Shown in pieces: positions 1 through 7,225 of a stretch of DNA of 15,808 nucleotides (position 1 is the first letter of the stretch; each line of letters starts with the position of its first letter). The DNA lies in NCBI GenBank assembly GCA_035402725.1, contig DAONDU010000052.1:1-15808 (forward strand). Direction: 5' to 3'. The notes under the pieces are model-generated. The model was not told the origin of the DNA, made no database searches, and worked only from the letters and a program-made list of their open reading frames with translations. The position numbers and the translations under genes were made by a program. This stretch comes from UPXZ01 sp035402725 (lineage in GTDB: Bacteria; Bacteroidota; Bacteroidia; Bacteroidales; Paludibacteraceae).

Positions 1-1
1 C

Positions 2-1972
2 GAAACGCAGACCATCACACTCGAACCAAAAGGAACGAAGGCGGTGGAATGGCAGCTCGGCGAACTGAAAGATTACGACCTGGTGATTTGTAAAGTAACC
101 GCACAGGCTGGTAATTTCACCGACGGCGAACAAAAATACCTGCCCGTTCTGCCCGATAAGGTGCTGGTCACCGAAAGTCAGGCACTGACCATCCGTGCAA
201 ATCAGACACGTACTTTCAGCTTCGATAGTTTTATAAGTCAACTGAGTAATACGGATACAAAGAATTTTACGGTTGAATTTTCTTCTAATCCTACCTGGTA
301 CGCTGTTCAGGCATTACCCACACTGGCGGAACCAACCAATGAAAATGCCATTGATTATCTCACGGCTTATTATACCAATACGCTGGCGGGCTTCATTGCC
401 AATGCCAGTCCGAAATTGTCGGCAACTTTAGACCGCTGGAAAAAATCCGGAGGAACGAGGGACGCGTTGCTTTCGAACCTGCAAAAAAATCAGGAACTGA
501 AAAATATGATGCTCGAAGAAACGCCCTGGGTGACTGAAGCGAAGGATGAAACGGAACAAGAACGTCAGATTGCGTTGCTTTTCGATCTGAATAATCAGAA
601 AAATAAGTCGGAAAAGTATCTCGATAAATTACTAAAACTGCAAACACCAAATGGTGGTTTCAGTTGGTTCGAAGGGTTGCCCGAAAGTCGTTATATCACT
701 CAGGAAATACTGCTGAACCTCGCACGCTTAAACAAGATGACCAAAACAACCCGAAATGAAAAAGAACAAGCAGCCGTTATTAAAGCCCTTAACTATCTTG
801 ACCTTGAAATAGCAAGGGATTATACTCAGCTTAAAAAAATCAACAAGAATTATTACAAACAAAACGTAACCGGCAATCTGCAACTTTTCTACCTGCATAT
901 GCGTTCCGAATACAGCGACATTCCGGTGGATGCAAGCGCTAAGGATGCTGTGAAGTTTTTCACCGGTCAGAGTGAAAAGTATTGGACAAGTTGGACGCTA
1001 TACGGCAAAGCCATGATGGCAACTGTGGCTCATCGCAATGGGAATGACCTCGTTGCTCGGGAAATTCTGAAATCGCTGAAAGAAAACGCGATGAAAACCG
1101 ATGAACTGGGTATGTATTGGGCAAAAAACACAGCCGGATGGTGGTGGTATGAGCGTCCGATAGCTGTACAAACAGCTATGATTGAGGCTTTCTCTGAAAT
1201 CAACAATGATAAGGTTGATGCCGATGAACTGAAGATCTGGCTGCTGAAGAATAAACAAACCCAGCGCTGGGACACACCCATCAGTACGGTGGATGCCATT
1301 TATGCATTGCTGAATTACGGTTCCGACTGGCTGAGTTCAGAAGGAAAAACAACTGTAATGCTGGGCAACACAATCCTGAAACCCGAAACTACCGAAGCCG
1401 GAACCGGTTATTTCAAAGAAGAAATTCCGGTGGAAATGCTGAAACCAGAAATGGGGAAAATTACCGTGGGAAATAAAGGTTCAGCCGGAATTGGATGGGG
1501 AGCAGCTTACTGGCAGTATTTTCAGGATCAGGACAAGATTAAGTCGCAGGGCAAGGAAATGAATATCAGCAAAAAACTTTTTGTGGAAAGAGTGGAGAAT
1601 AAACAAAGAACAATGCTGCCCGTGGAACAAACCGTCCTGAAAAAAGGCGATAAAGTGATTACCCGACTGGTAATCACCACCGACCGCGATCTGGAATTTG
1701 TAGCACTCAAAGACCTGCGGGCTGCCTGCTTCGAACCGGTCAACCAGCTTTCGGGATGCGTTTGGAAAGAAGGTACAAGTTATTACCAGACCACCAAAGA
1801 TGCATCCACCCAGTTCTTTTTCAGTTTCCTGCCCAAGGGAACCTATGTGTTTGAATACGAACTGTGGGTGAACAATACAGGAACTTTCACCAGTGGAATA
1901 AGCTCTGTGCAGTGTTTGTATGCACCCGAATTCGCGGCACATACAGGTGGTGAAAAATTAATGGTGAAATAA
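2..1972 (+). CDS. Alpha-2-macroglobulin family protein, C-terminal part (5' end outside window)
   Basis: The reading frame is open from base 2, so the GTG at 44 is internal and the gene starts upstream; 656 residues are visible. Bacterial alpha-2-macroglobulins are large cell-envelope proteins thought to trap foreign proteases. The visible part matches the end of the family: the segment ahead of the thioester domain, a helical alpha/alpha-toroid domain (about bases 300-1350, with the motif NGGFSWFEG and several W-rich helices), and a beta-rich C-terminal receptor-like domain (DRDLEFVALKDLRAACFEP, then a GTYVFEYELWVNNTGTF stretch). The segment LPTLAEPTNENAIDYL lines up without gaps with the canonical thioester region, but NAID (344-355) replaces the CxEQ thioester, so covalent trapping is not expected. 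Thioester-less members are known in bacteria. The N-terminal signal or lipobox cannot be seen. The gene ends 16 bases before a strong hairpin. The family call is firm; the role is inferred. Confidence 0.9.
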   Translation, partial: ETQTITLEPKGTKAVEWQLGELKDYDLVICKVTAQAGNFTDGEQKYLPVLPDKVLVTESQALTIRANQTRTFSFDSFISQLSNTDTKNFTVEFSSNPTWYAVQALPTLAEPTNENAIDYLTAYYTNTLAGFIANASPKLSATLDRWKKSGGTRDALLSNLQKNQELKNMMLEETPWVTEAKDETEQERQIALLFDLNNQKNKSEKYLDKLLKLQTPNGGFSWFEGLPESRYITQEILLNLARLNKMTKTTRNEKEQAAVIKALNYLDLEIARDYTQLKKINKNYYKQNVTGNLQLFYLHMRSEYSDIPVDASAKDAVKFFTGQSEKYWTSWTLYGKAMMATVAHRNGNDLVAREILKSLKENAMKTDELGMYWAKNTAGWWWYERPIAVQTAMIEAFSEINNDKVDADELKIWLLKNKQTQRWDTPISTVDAIYALLNYGSDWLSSEGKTTVMLGNTILKPETTEAGTGYFKEEIPVEMLKPEMGKITVGNKGSAGIGWGAAYWQYFQDQDKIKSQGKEMNISKKLFVERVENKQRTMLPVEQTVLKKGDKVITRLVITTDRDLEFVALKDLRAACFEPVNQLSGCVWKEGTSYYQTTKDASTQFFFSFLPKGTYVFEYELWVNNTGTFTSGISSVQCLYAPEFAAHTGGEKLMVK

Positions 1973-1988
1973 GAACAGATAGTTGAAA

Positions 1989-2030
1989 AAACAGAAACCG
2001 GATGCTCCTCTGAACATCCGGTTTCTGTTT
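1989..2030 (+). terminator. Rho-independent-type terminator after the macroglobulin gene
   Basis: A perfect 16-bp inverted repeat, AAACAGAAACCGGATG (1989-2004) and CATCCGGTTTCTGTTT (2015-2030), flanks a 10-base loop and starts 17 bases after the stop codon. The right arm ends in a short T-run (TTTCTGTTT) and the left arm is preceded by A residues, which suits termination of the plus-strand transcript before the MBOAT gene. Confidence 0.85.
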
Positions 2031-2060
2031 CGACACGTATGATTTGATGAGAAAAAATTA

Positions 2061-2068
2061 TATCTTTG
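2061..2068 (+). promoter_or_regulatory. Bacteroidetes -7 promoter box ahead of the MBOAT gene
   Basis: TATCTTTG matches the Bacteroidetes -7 consensus TAnnTTTG. It lies after the preceding terminator and 68 bases before the start codon at 2136, leaving a 5' leader of about 60 bases. A TTTG at 2043-2046 is only 14 bases upstream, closer than the usual spacing for a -33 box, so the -33 element is uncertain. Confidence 0.5.
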
Positions 2069-2135
2069 TGCCTGCAAAATCAGGCTTTTATTCGGATAAT
2101 TATCACCGTCAAATAGAGGCTATAATCAATTAACT

Positions 2136-3575
2136 ATGCTTTTCAATTCGTTTGACTTCGCGGTTTTTATGCCGATTGTTTTTTTGCTGTACTGGCTTGT
2201 TTTTAACCGTACAGTTACTTTACGTAATTCCTTTTTGCTGGTTGCAAGTTATGCCTTTTACAGTTTTTGGGATTGGAGGTTCCTGTTTTTGCTGCTTTTC
2301 AGCTCGCTGGCCGATTTTATTCTGGGTCTTCAGTTGCACAAAACATCAGACGATCAACCCCGAAAACGGAAAATGTGGCTCTATTGCAGTCTGGCAATCA
2401 ACTTTGGAATTCTTGGCTTTTTCAAGTACTATAATTTCTTTACCGAAAGTTTTGTTGAGGCATTTACGATATTTGGTCGCGAACTGAATTACGAACCGCT
2501 TAAAATTATTCTTCCGGTAGGGGTGAGTTTTTACACCTTCCAGTCCCTGACCTATATCATCGGGATATACAAACGTAAAGTGGAACCTACGAACCGAATT
2601 ATTGATTTCCTCGCGTACGTAAGTTTTTTCCCTCAGCTGGTAGCCGGGCCAATAGAACGGGCAGCTCATTTCCTGCCACAGTTTCATGCTCCAAAGGTAT
2701 TCAGCTATAAAAACTGTCAGACAGGATTACTGCTCATCGCTTTTGGCTTGTTCAAAAAGATTGTCATTGCCGACCGACTAGCTGTTTATGTAAACGGAGT
2801 GTATGGTGATATACCTTCGGCCGGAGGAATTTCAATCCTTGTCGCGGTTTTGTTTTTTGCTTTTCAACTATATTTCGACTTTTCGGCTTATTCCGATATT
2901 GCCATCGGTTCAGCCCGTCTGCTGGGTTTTGAATTGATGACCAACTTCCGGAGACCCTATCTTTCCAAATCTTTTTCCGAATTCTGGACACGCTGGCATA
3001 TATCTCTTTCAAGCTGGTTCAGGGATTACGTGTATTTCCCGCTGGGTGGAAGCCGTCGGGGTACCCGCCGCACCATGATTAATGTGATGATCGTTTTCCT
3101 GTTAAGCGGTTTGTGGCACGGTGCATCCTGGAATTTCGTTATTTGGGGAGGTGTCAACGGCTTATTCCTGATTATCTTCGACCGGATATTCAAACTCGAA
3201 CAACCCGGGAATATCAAAAAATACCTGGCTCCGGCTTTTATTTTCTGCAGTTGGGCAGTATCGCTCATTTTCTTCAGGGCGCAGACATTTGCCGATGCCA
3301 TTTCGGTTTTCACTCATGCTGGCTTTGCGGGAAGTGATTTGATTTACAATTTTGGCCTGAAAGCGCCGGAATTAAAATTCGCTTTTTTCATGCTGGCAGC
3401 CAGTATGCTCTATGAACTACTGGCTGAGAAGAAAGGCGAAAAACTTGCGGTGTGGTTTTACAACAAACCGGTGATTGTTCGCTGGAGCTTATATCTGGCC
3501 ATCGTTTTCAGTATTATTTACCTGGGCTCGTACGGCTCATCCAACGACAACACGTTTATCTATTTCCAGTTCTAA
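2136..3575 (+). CDS. MBOAT family O-acyltransferase (AlgI/DltB-like)
   Basis: A 479-residue polytopic inner-membrane protein of the membrane-bound O-acyltransferase family, close to the usual length for AlgI-like members. These enzymes move acyl (often acetyl) groups from a cytoplasmic donor across the membrane for attachment to extracytoplasmic polysaccharide. Visible signatures are LPVGVSFYTFQSLTY (126-140), FFPQLVAGPIE (164-174), a YFDFSAYSDIAIG stretch, FWTRWHISLSSWFRDY with His288, and SGLWHGASWNFVIWG with His328. The two histidines correspond to the conserved pair of the family, the second being the presumed catalytic one. The ATG at 2136 is chosen because it gives the standard hydrophobic MBOAT N-terminus (LFNSxxF) and follows a plausible promoter. 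The next gene starts 4 bases after the stop and encodes an AlgX/AlgJ-like protein, a typical two-gene acylation module. Which polysaccharide is modified cannot be told from this window. Confidence 0.93.
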   Translation: MLFNSFDFAVFMPIVFLLYWLVFNRTVTLRNSFLLVASYAFYSFWDWRFLFLLLFSSLADFILGLQLHKTSDDQPRKRKMWLYCSLAINFGILGFFKYYNFFTESFVEAFTIFGRELNYEPLKIILPVGVSFYTFQSLTYIIGIYKRKVEPTNRIIDFLAYVSFFPQLVAGPIERAAHFLPQFHAPKVFSYKNCQTGLLLIAFGLFKKIVIADRLAVYVNGVYGDIPSAGGISILVAVLFFAFQLYFDFSAYSDIAIGSARLLGFELMTNFRRPYLSKSFSEFWTRWHISLSSWFRDYVYFPLGGSRRGTRRTMINVMIVFLLSGLWHGASWNFVIWGGVNGLFLIIFDRIFKLEQPGNIKKYLAPAFIFCSWAVSLIFFRAQTFADAISVFTHAGFAGSDLIYNFGLKAPELKFAFFMLAASMLYELLAEKKGEKLAVWFYNKPVIVRWSLYLAIVFSIIYLGSYGSSNDNTFIYFQF

Positions 3576-3579
3576 AGTC

Positions 3580-4878
3580 ATGGCACAACAAAATAATAAT
3601 AAAACCCGGAAAAAACCTGCAGCTGCACCGGTTAAACAGTCAGTAAAAACTGCTCAAACACAGGTNNNNNNNNNNNNNNNNNNNNNNNNNNNNNNNNNNN
3701 NNNNNNNNNNNNNNNNNNNNNNNNNNNNNNNNNNNNNNNNNNNNNNNNNNNNNNNNNNNNNNNNNCTGAAAGAAGCAATCGCTGTATCAAAGCCAAAAGT
3801 AGCTGTGGTCGAAACGTTTGGTATCAATGATTATACATCGCACGAACTTAAGCAGGGAACGCTGTCCGATCAATTCAAGAGTTTCTCCGCAAGAAAAAAC
3901 CTGGGACAAAAACTATGCTCTACCCCCGTGCTTTTCAACTCAAGAAACTACCTTTCGGCCTGGTCGAACACGGTACGCAATCATAATTTTATATTTTCGG
4001 ATTTCAAACAGATCGAAACAAATATACAGTTGAATAAGGTGAAGCAGGATGAACAACAGGGACTTTATCTGGGCCGGTATATCCGTTTTACTTCCGGACT
4101 GGAAGACAGTACGCTGATGAAGTACAATGAAGTCGTAGGGTTTGATGGTAAGAAATTCATCATCAGCAGCGAAGCCGAAGAATTTGTGACTAAAACGGTT
4201 CAACTTTGCAAGGAGAATAATGTGAAACTTGTTTTCCTGACCTTACCCATGTATTATCGTCATTTTAAGGACATGGATGCCTATGTGGCAAAGGTGGCAA
4301 AGGTGCTTGAGCCACAAAAGCAGTTGTGGGACAATCAGCAGTCACCTTACGATTATAAAGCGTTTACTCCCGAATGTTTTGAAAATACGGTGAAGGAAAA
4401 TCAGCACATGACCTATTACGGTTCGCTTGTATCCACCTACAAACTGGCATCCTTTATTCAGAGTAATCTTGCCGGCGTGTTACCTGACCGCAGCAAGGAT
4501 ATCGAATGGAAAAAACTGTTTTATGGCTATGATGGATACTTTTACAACCATCCACCTGAAAATGATGGCATCAGTCAGGTGTTGATAAGTAATCAGACAA
4601 TGGGCGGAGTGCCTGTGAAAGAAATTGAACTTGTTCCTTCGCAGCAGGGCTTTAAGCAGCTACTTGTGAAGGTTAATAAAAACTCAGGAATTCCGGTTTC
4701 AGCAAAAACCATCAGGGTAATGCTGGATGTAAACGTTAACGGGCAGAATCAGACTACTGTGGTGGATGCCGTTTCATCGTTAGCGTATGACCCTTCCGGA
4801 CATTATCTGTTCGCATCCCAGCCGCTTGACTATGGAGTTAATGCCGTACGTGTTAGAAATATCTCACTGATAAATTAA
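3580..4878 (+). CDS. AlgX/AlgJ-like SGNH-family acyltransferase partner, interrupted by an assembly gap
   Basis: The start is the ATG at 3580 (MAQQNNNKTRKKP), 4 bases after the MBOAT stop; an upstream in-frame extension only overlaps the MBOAT gene. The first 28 residues are basic and rich in N, Q and A, a probable cytoplasmic tail. A run of 100 N (3666-3765) follows, and about 370 residues remain after it. The missing part should hold a membrane anchor and the SGNH block I (GDS) nucleophile. After the gap, VAVVETFGIND and VKLVFLTLPMYYRHF look like Rossmann-type beta strands of the SGNH fold. ENQHMTYYGS (His276 if the gap is counted as 100 bases) resembles the block V histidine, with Glu where Asp is usual. 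The last 110 or so residues look beta-rich, which may be a carbohydrate-binding module as in AlgX. Its likely job is to finish O-acetylation of an exported polysaccharide outside the membrane with the MBOAT partner. The function is inferred mainly from gene order and weak motifs. Confidence 0.65.
   Translation: MAQQNNNKTRKKPAAAPVKQSVKTAQTQXXXXXXXXXXXXXXXXXXXXXXXXXXXXXXXXXXLKEAIAVSKPKVAVVETFGINDYTSHELKQGTLSDQFKSFSARKNLGQKLCSTPVLFNSRNYLSAWSNTVRNHNFIFSDFKQIETNIQLNKVKQDEQQGLYLGRYIRFTSGLEDSTLMKYNEVVGFDGKKFIISSEAEEFVTKTVQLCKENNVKLVFLTLPMYYRHFKDMDAYVAKVAKVLEPQKQLWDNQQSPYDYKAFTPECFENTVKENQHMTYYGSLVSTYKLASFIQSNLAGVLPDRSKDIEWKKLFYGYDGYFYNHPPENDGISQVLISNQTMGGVPVKEIELVPSQQGFKQLLVKVNKNSGIPVSAKTIRVMLDVNVNGQNQTTVVDAVSSLAYDPSGHYLFASQPLDYGVNAVRVRNISLIN
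3666..3765. other. Assembly gap (100 N) inside the SGNH-like gene
   Basis: Exactly 100 N, the conventional placeholder for a scaffold join of unknown length. The reading frame happens to be kept across it. If one gene spans the gap without frameshift, the true missing length is 1 modulo 3. Confidence 0.98.
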
Positions 4879-4902
4879 TAAAAGAGATTTCAGAATAAAA
4901 AA

Positions 4903-4947
4903 AGTCCCGGTTTACTATTCGGACTAGTAAACTTATTCATCGAATAG
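4903..4947 (+). other. Overlapping inverted repeats between the acylation and exporter operons
   Basis: Three inverted repeats share bases here and cannot all form at once: AGTCC/GGACT (4903-4907, 4921-4925), GTTTACTA/TAGTAAAC (4910-4917, 4925-4932) and CTATTCG/CGAATAG (4915-4921, 4941-4947). None is followed by a T-run, so a simple terminator is not obvious. It may act as a terminator-like or leader structure ahead of the gene at 4965. No TAnnTTTG box was seen in this 86-base space. Confidence 0.35.
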
Positions 4948-4964
4948 CCCTTAGTTTGAAAAAT

Positions 4965-5732
4965 ATGAAGACAAATGAAACCATCGTATCGCAAACAAAA
5001 TTCATAGCCGAATATGCAACTCATTTGATGGGTTGTGGTGTGCATACATCCAGGGTAGTGCGTAATACGAAACGTATTGGAGAATCATTGGATTTTGACG
5101 TTCAAATAAGCGTCTTTCAAAAAAGCCTTATTCTGACTATGCTCGATATTGAAACTCAGAAGACTTACAGTGAAGTAAATGAAATTCCTGTCATTCCCAT
5201 TAGTTTCGAACAAAATTCTGAACTCAGTGCATTAAGCTGGGAAGCTGTTGACAATCGATTGACTTTTGAAGAGACAAAAAAGAAATATCAAAAAATAGTA
5301 GAATCGCCACAAATGGATACTCTGTTTGTATTGTTGCTGGTGGGCTTTGCCAATGCATCATTCTGCCGTTTATTTGGTGGCGACTGGATTTCGATGGCTA
5401 TTGTTTTCTCAGCTACAATTGCAGGCTTTTTTGTAAAGTTACAAATGCAGAAAAACAAGTTTAACCACTACATCACCTTTATTATTTCTGCTTTTGTAGC
5501 CTCTTTATTTTCTGCCACCTCTTTGATAGTTGATATCACCTCTGAGATTGCCCTTGCTACCAGTGTATTGTTCCTGATACCCGGTGTTCCACTTATCAAT
5601 GGCGTTATTGATATAGTTGAAGGACATACATTGACGGGTATTAGCCGTTTGACAAATGCTTTCTTGCTTATTGTGTGTGTTGCCATCGGACTATCGTTTA
5701 CATTATTCCTTGTTAAAGACAAATTGATATGA
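4965..5732 (+). CDS. Threonine/serine exporter family protein, N-terminal-type subunit (DUF1212, YjjP-like)
   Basis: A 255-residue protein of the ThrE/DUF1212 family. In Escherichia coli the YjjP/YjjB pair exports succinate; in Corynebacterium the fused ThrE exports threonine and serine. Residues 1-115 form the soluble domain (AEYATHLMGCGVHTSRVVRN, a family-typical start with helix and beta strands). About five membrane segments follow (near 118-136, 141-159, 167-189, 193-211, 229-250). The conserved PGVPLINGVID motif (206-216), followed by GHTLTGISR, is diagnostic. I choose ATG 4965 over the TTG at 4956, which would add only three residues. The stop overlaps the start of the next gene by 4 bases (ATGA), so the two subunits are translationally coupled. 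The substrate here is unknown; an amino acid or a dicarboxylate are the obvious candidates. Confidence 0.9.
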   Translation: MKTNETIVSQTKFIAEYATHLMGCGVHTSRVVRNTKRIGESLDFDVQISVFQKSLILTMLDIETQKTYSEVNEIPVIPISFEQNSELSALSWEAVDNRLTFEETKKKYQKIVESPQMDTLFVLLLVGFANASFCRLFGGDWISMAIVFSATIAGFFVKLQMQKNKFNHYITFIISAFVASLFSATSLIVDITSEIALATSVLFLIPGVPLINGVIDIVEGHTLTGISRLTNAFLLIVCVAIGLSFTLFLVKDKLI

Positions 5733-6229
5733 TACTTGTAGATATTCTTTCCGACGGATTTTTTGCTGCCATTGCTTCTATAGGCTTTGGCGCTATTTCC
5801 GATCCGCCTTTGAAGGCTTTCAAATTTATTGCGATACTTGCAGCCATCGGTCATGCGTGCCGTTTCTGTCTGATGACCTATTTCAGTTTCGATATTGCAT
5901 CGGCATCATTTATCAGTGCATTGATCATCGGCTTTGGAAGTCTTTGGCTTGGTGGAAAGATATATTGCCCTATGACTGTAATTTACATTCCGGCTCTTTT
6001 GCCCATGATACCCGGAAAATTCGCGTACAAAATGGTCTTTTCGCAAATTATGTTTATACAAAATATGGATGAACCCGCACTGCGGACAAAATATATGGAC
6101 ATGTTTTTCTCTAATAGCATGATTACATTTACAGTAATATTTTTATTAGCTATCGGAGCCACTTTGCCCATGTTTATATTTCATACCAAAGCGTTCTCAT
6201 TGACGCGTCATATAACCAAAAAGGACTAA
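5729..6229 (+). CDS. Threonine/serine exporter family protein, C-terminal-type subunit (ThrE_2/DUF3815, YjjB-like)
   Basis: A 166-residue hydrophobic protein with about five membrane segments, matching the small YjjB-like partner of split ThrE exporters. The signature is IPALLPMIPG (87-96), preceded by the GGKIYCPMTVIY stretch. It begins at the ATG that overlaps the preceding stop (ATGATAC), so it should be made in fixed ratio with the YjjP-like subunit and form an inner-membrane complex with it. The length is normal for the family, and the gene is intact. The family call is firm; the exported compound is not known. Confidence 0.9.
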   Translation: MILVDILSDGFFAAIASIGFGAISDPPLKAFKFIAILAAIGHACRFCLMTYFSFDIASASFISALIIGFGSLWLGGKIYCPMTVIYIPALLPMIPGKFAYKMVFSQIMFIQNMDEPALRTKYMDMFFSNSMITFTVIFLLAIGATLPMFIFHTKAFSLTRHITKKD

Positions 6230-6235
6230 TAAGTT

Positions 6236-6955
6236 ATGGAAATATTCTGGGAAACGATAGCTCTTTATAATTATTCTACATGGGTTTACCAACTTGCATT
6301 TATCGTCATGGGTTTGGTTTTTACCGTTATTCTTATCCACAATCCGAGGGAATGGGTAAAATTAGCAATGAAGATTTACCTGATTGTACTCTGCTTATGG
6401 ATTGCAGTTGTTTATTATCATATTTATTGTTCCGAACGAAAATTCAACAATGTGTTAACCGTATTCTGGTCAATAATGGCAGGTGTATGGATTTGGGATG
6501 CCATTAAAGGTTATACCACCTTTAACCGCAGCTACAAGCATGATTATCTTGCCTATTTGTTGTTACTGATGCCTTTTTTATACCCGCTAATATCTGTTTT
6601 ACGTGGATTGACGTTTCCTGAAATTACTACACCAATTATGCCCTGTTCGGTTGCAGTTTTTTCCATAGGGATTTTGTTGTTATTCTCCGAAAAAATAAAC
6701 ATGATAATTGTTCTTTTTCTTTGTCACTGGTCTATATTAGCCATTTCTAAAACCTATTTTTTCAATATTCCGGAAGATTTTCTTTTGGCAAGCGCCTCCG
6801 TTCCTGCACTATATCTGTTCTTTAAGGAGTATTTTGTACGCGATTTACACAAAGATACTAAGCCTAAAGCAAAATATATAAGCTTATTACTTGTTTTTAT
6901 GAGCGTCATAATTGGCGTTCTATTAACAGTCACCTTCTTTGCTGGATTAAAATAA
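6236..6955 (+). CDS. DUF6064-like multi-pass membrane protein
   Basis: A 239-residue protein starting 6 bases after the YjjB-like stop, so it is very likely in the same operon. It is strongly hydrophobic, with about eight predicted membrane segments (near 15-34, 45-64, 72-90, 104-123, 136-150, 154-172, 180-196, 214-236) and only short loops. The N-terminus (FWETIALYNYSTWVYQ), the LWIAVVYYHI segment and especially MPCSVAVFSIGILLLF resemble the uncharacterised family DUF6064, whose members carry a similar YN..VWPxQ start and a PCPTTIFTxGLLL segment. That comparison is from memory. No catalytic motif is visible. Its place suggests an accessory role in the exporter, but no function is known. The last segment (214-236) is joined by a charged linker (HKDTKPKAK). 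Confidence 0.6.
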   Translation: MEIFWETIALYNYSTWVYQLAFIVMGLVFTVILIHNPREWVKLAMKIYLIVLCLWIAVVYYHIYCSERKFNNVLTVFWSIMAGVWIWDAIKGYTTFNRSYKHDYLAYLLLLMPFLYPLISVLRGLTFPEITTPIMPCSVAVFSIGILLLFSEKINMIIVLFLCHWSILAISKTYFFNIPEDFLLASASVPALYLFFKEYFVRDLHKDTKPKAKYISLLLVFMSVIIGVLLTVTFFAGLK

Positions 6956-7102
6956 TGATAAATTCAGTTTGTGTAATCTGTTTGATTTGATAGATACATC
7001 AAAAATAACTCTGTAAAGAAAACGGATTATGCAGGTTTGAGTGCGGTTATTGAAATAGATAAGATATTTGATTTTTTATGTTGCAATCATAGAGAACAAA
7101 AA

Positions 7103-7126
7103 ACCCCTCGTTTCCAAACGAGGGGT
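7103..7126 (-). terminator. Rho-independent terminator of the GH109-type gene
   Basis: ACCCCTCGTTT (7103-7113) and AAACGAGGGGT (7116-7126) form a GC-rich 11-bp palindrome. On the minus strand the stem is followed by TTTTTTG, so it terminates the GH109 transcript about 100 bases after its stop. On the plus strand no T-run follows, so it is weaker for the exporter operon, which otherwise shows no terminator in 6956-7225. The rest of that 270-base space is AT-rich, with only a small CAGCTA/TAGCTG repeat (7147-7160). Confidence 0.85.
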
Positions 7127-7225
7127 AGGAGAGAAAGTTTGTTTAACAGCTACTTAGCTGATTTACAAAAAGTCACAAAATACCTATTGTACATCCTTTT
7201 CTTTAGCTAATTGTTTTTCAGATTT

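Noticed and set aside
1481..1942. A 153-codon minus-strand ORF
   Set aside because: Antisense shadow of the macroglobulin gene with no domain features.
3475..3579. N-terminal extension of the SGNH-like gene
   Set aside because: It overlaps the MBOAT gene in another frame. The ATG at 3580, 4 bases after the MBOAT stop, gives a more plausible start.
3813..3822. AAACGTTT core inside the SGNH-like gene, as a second LacI-type operator
   Set aside because: It is within coding sequence, its flanks are not palindromic, and it is far from any promoter.
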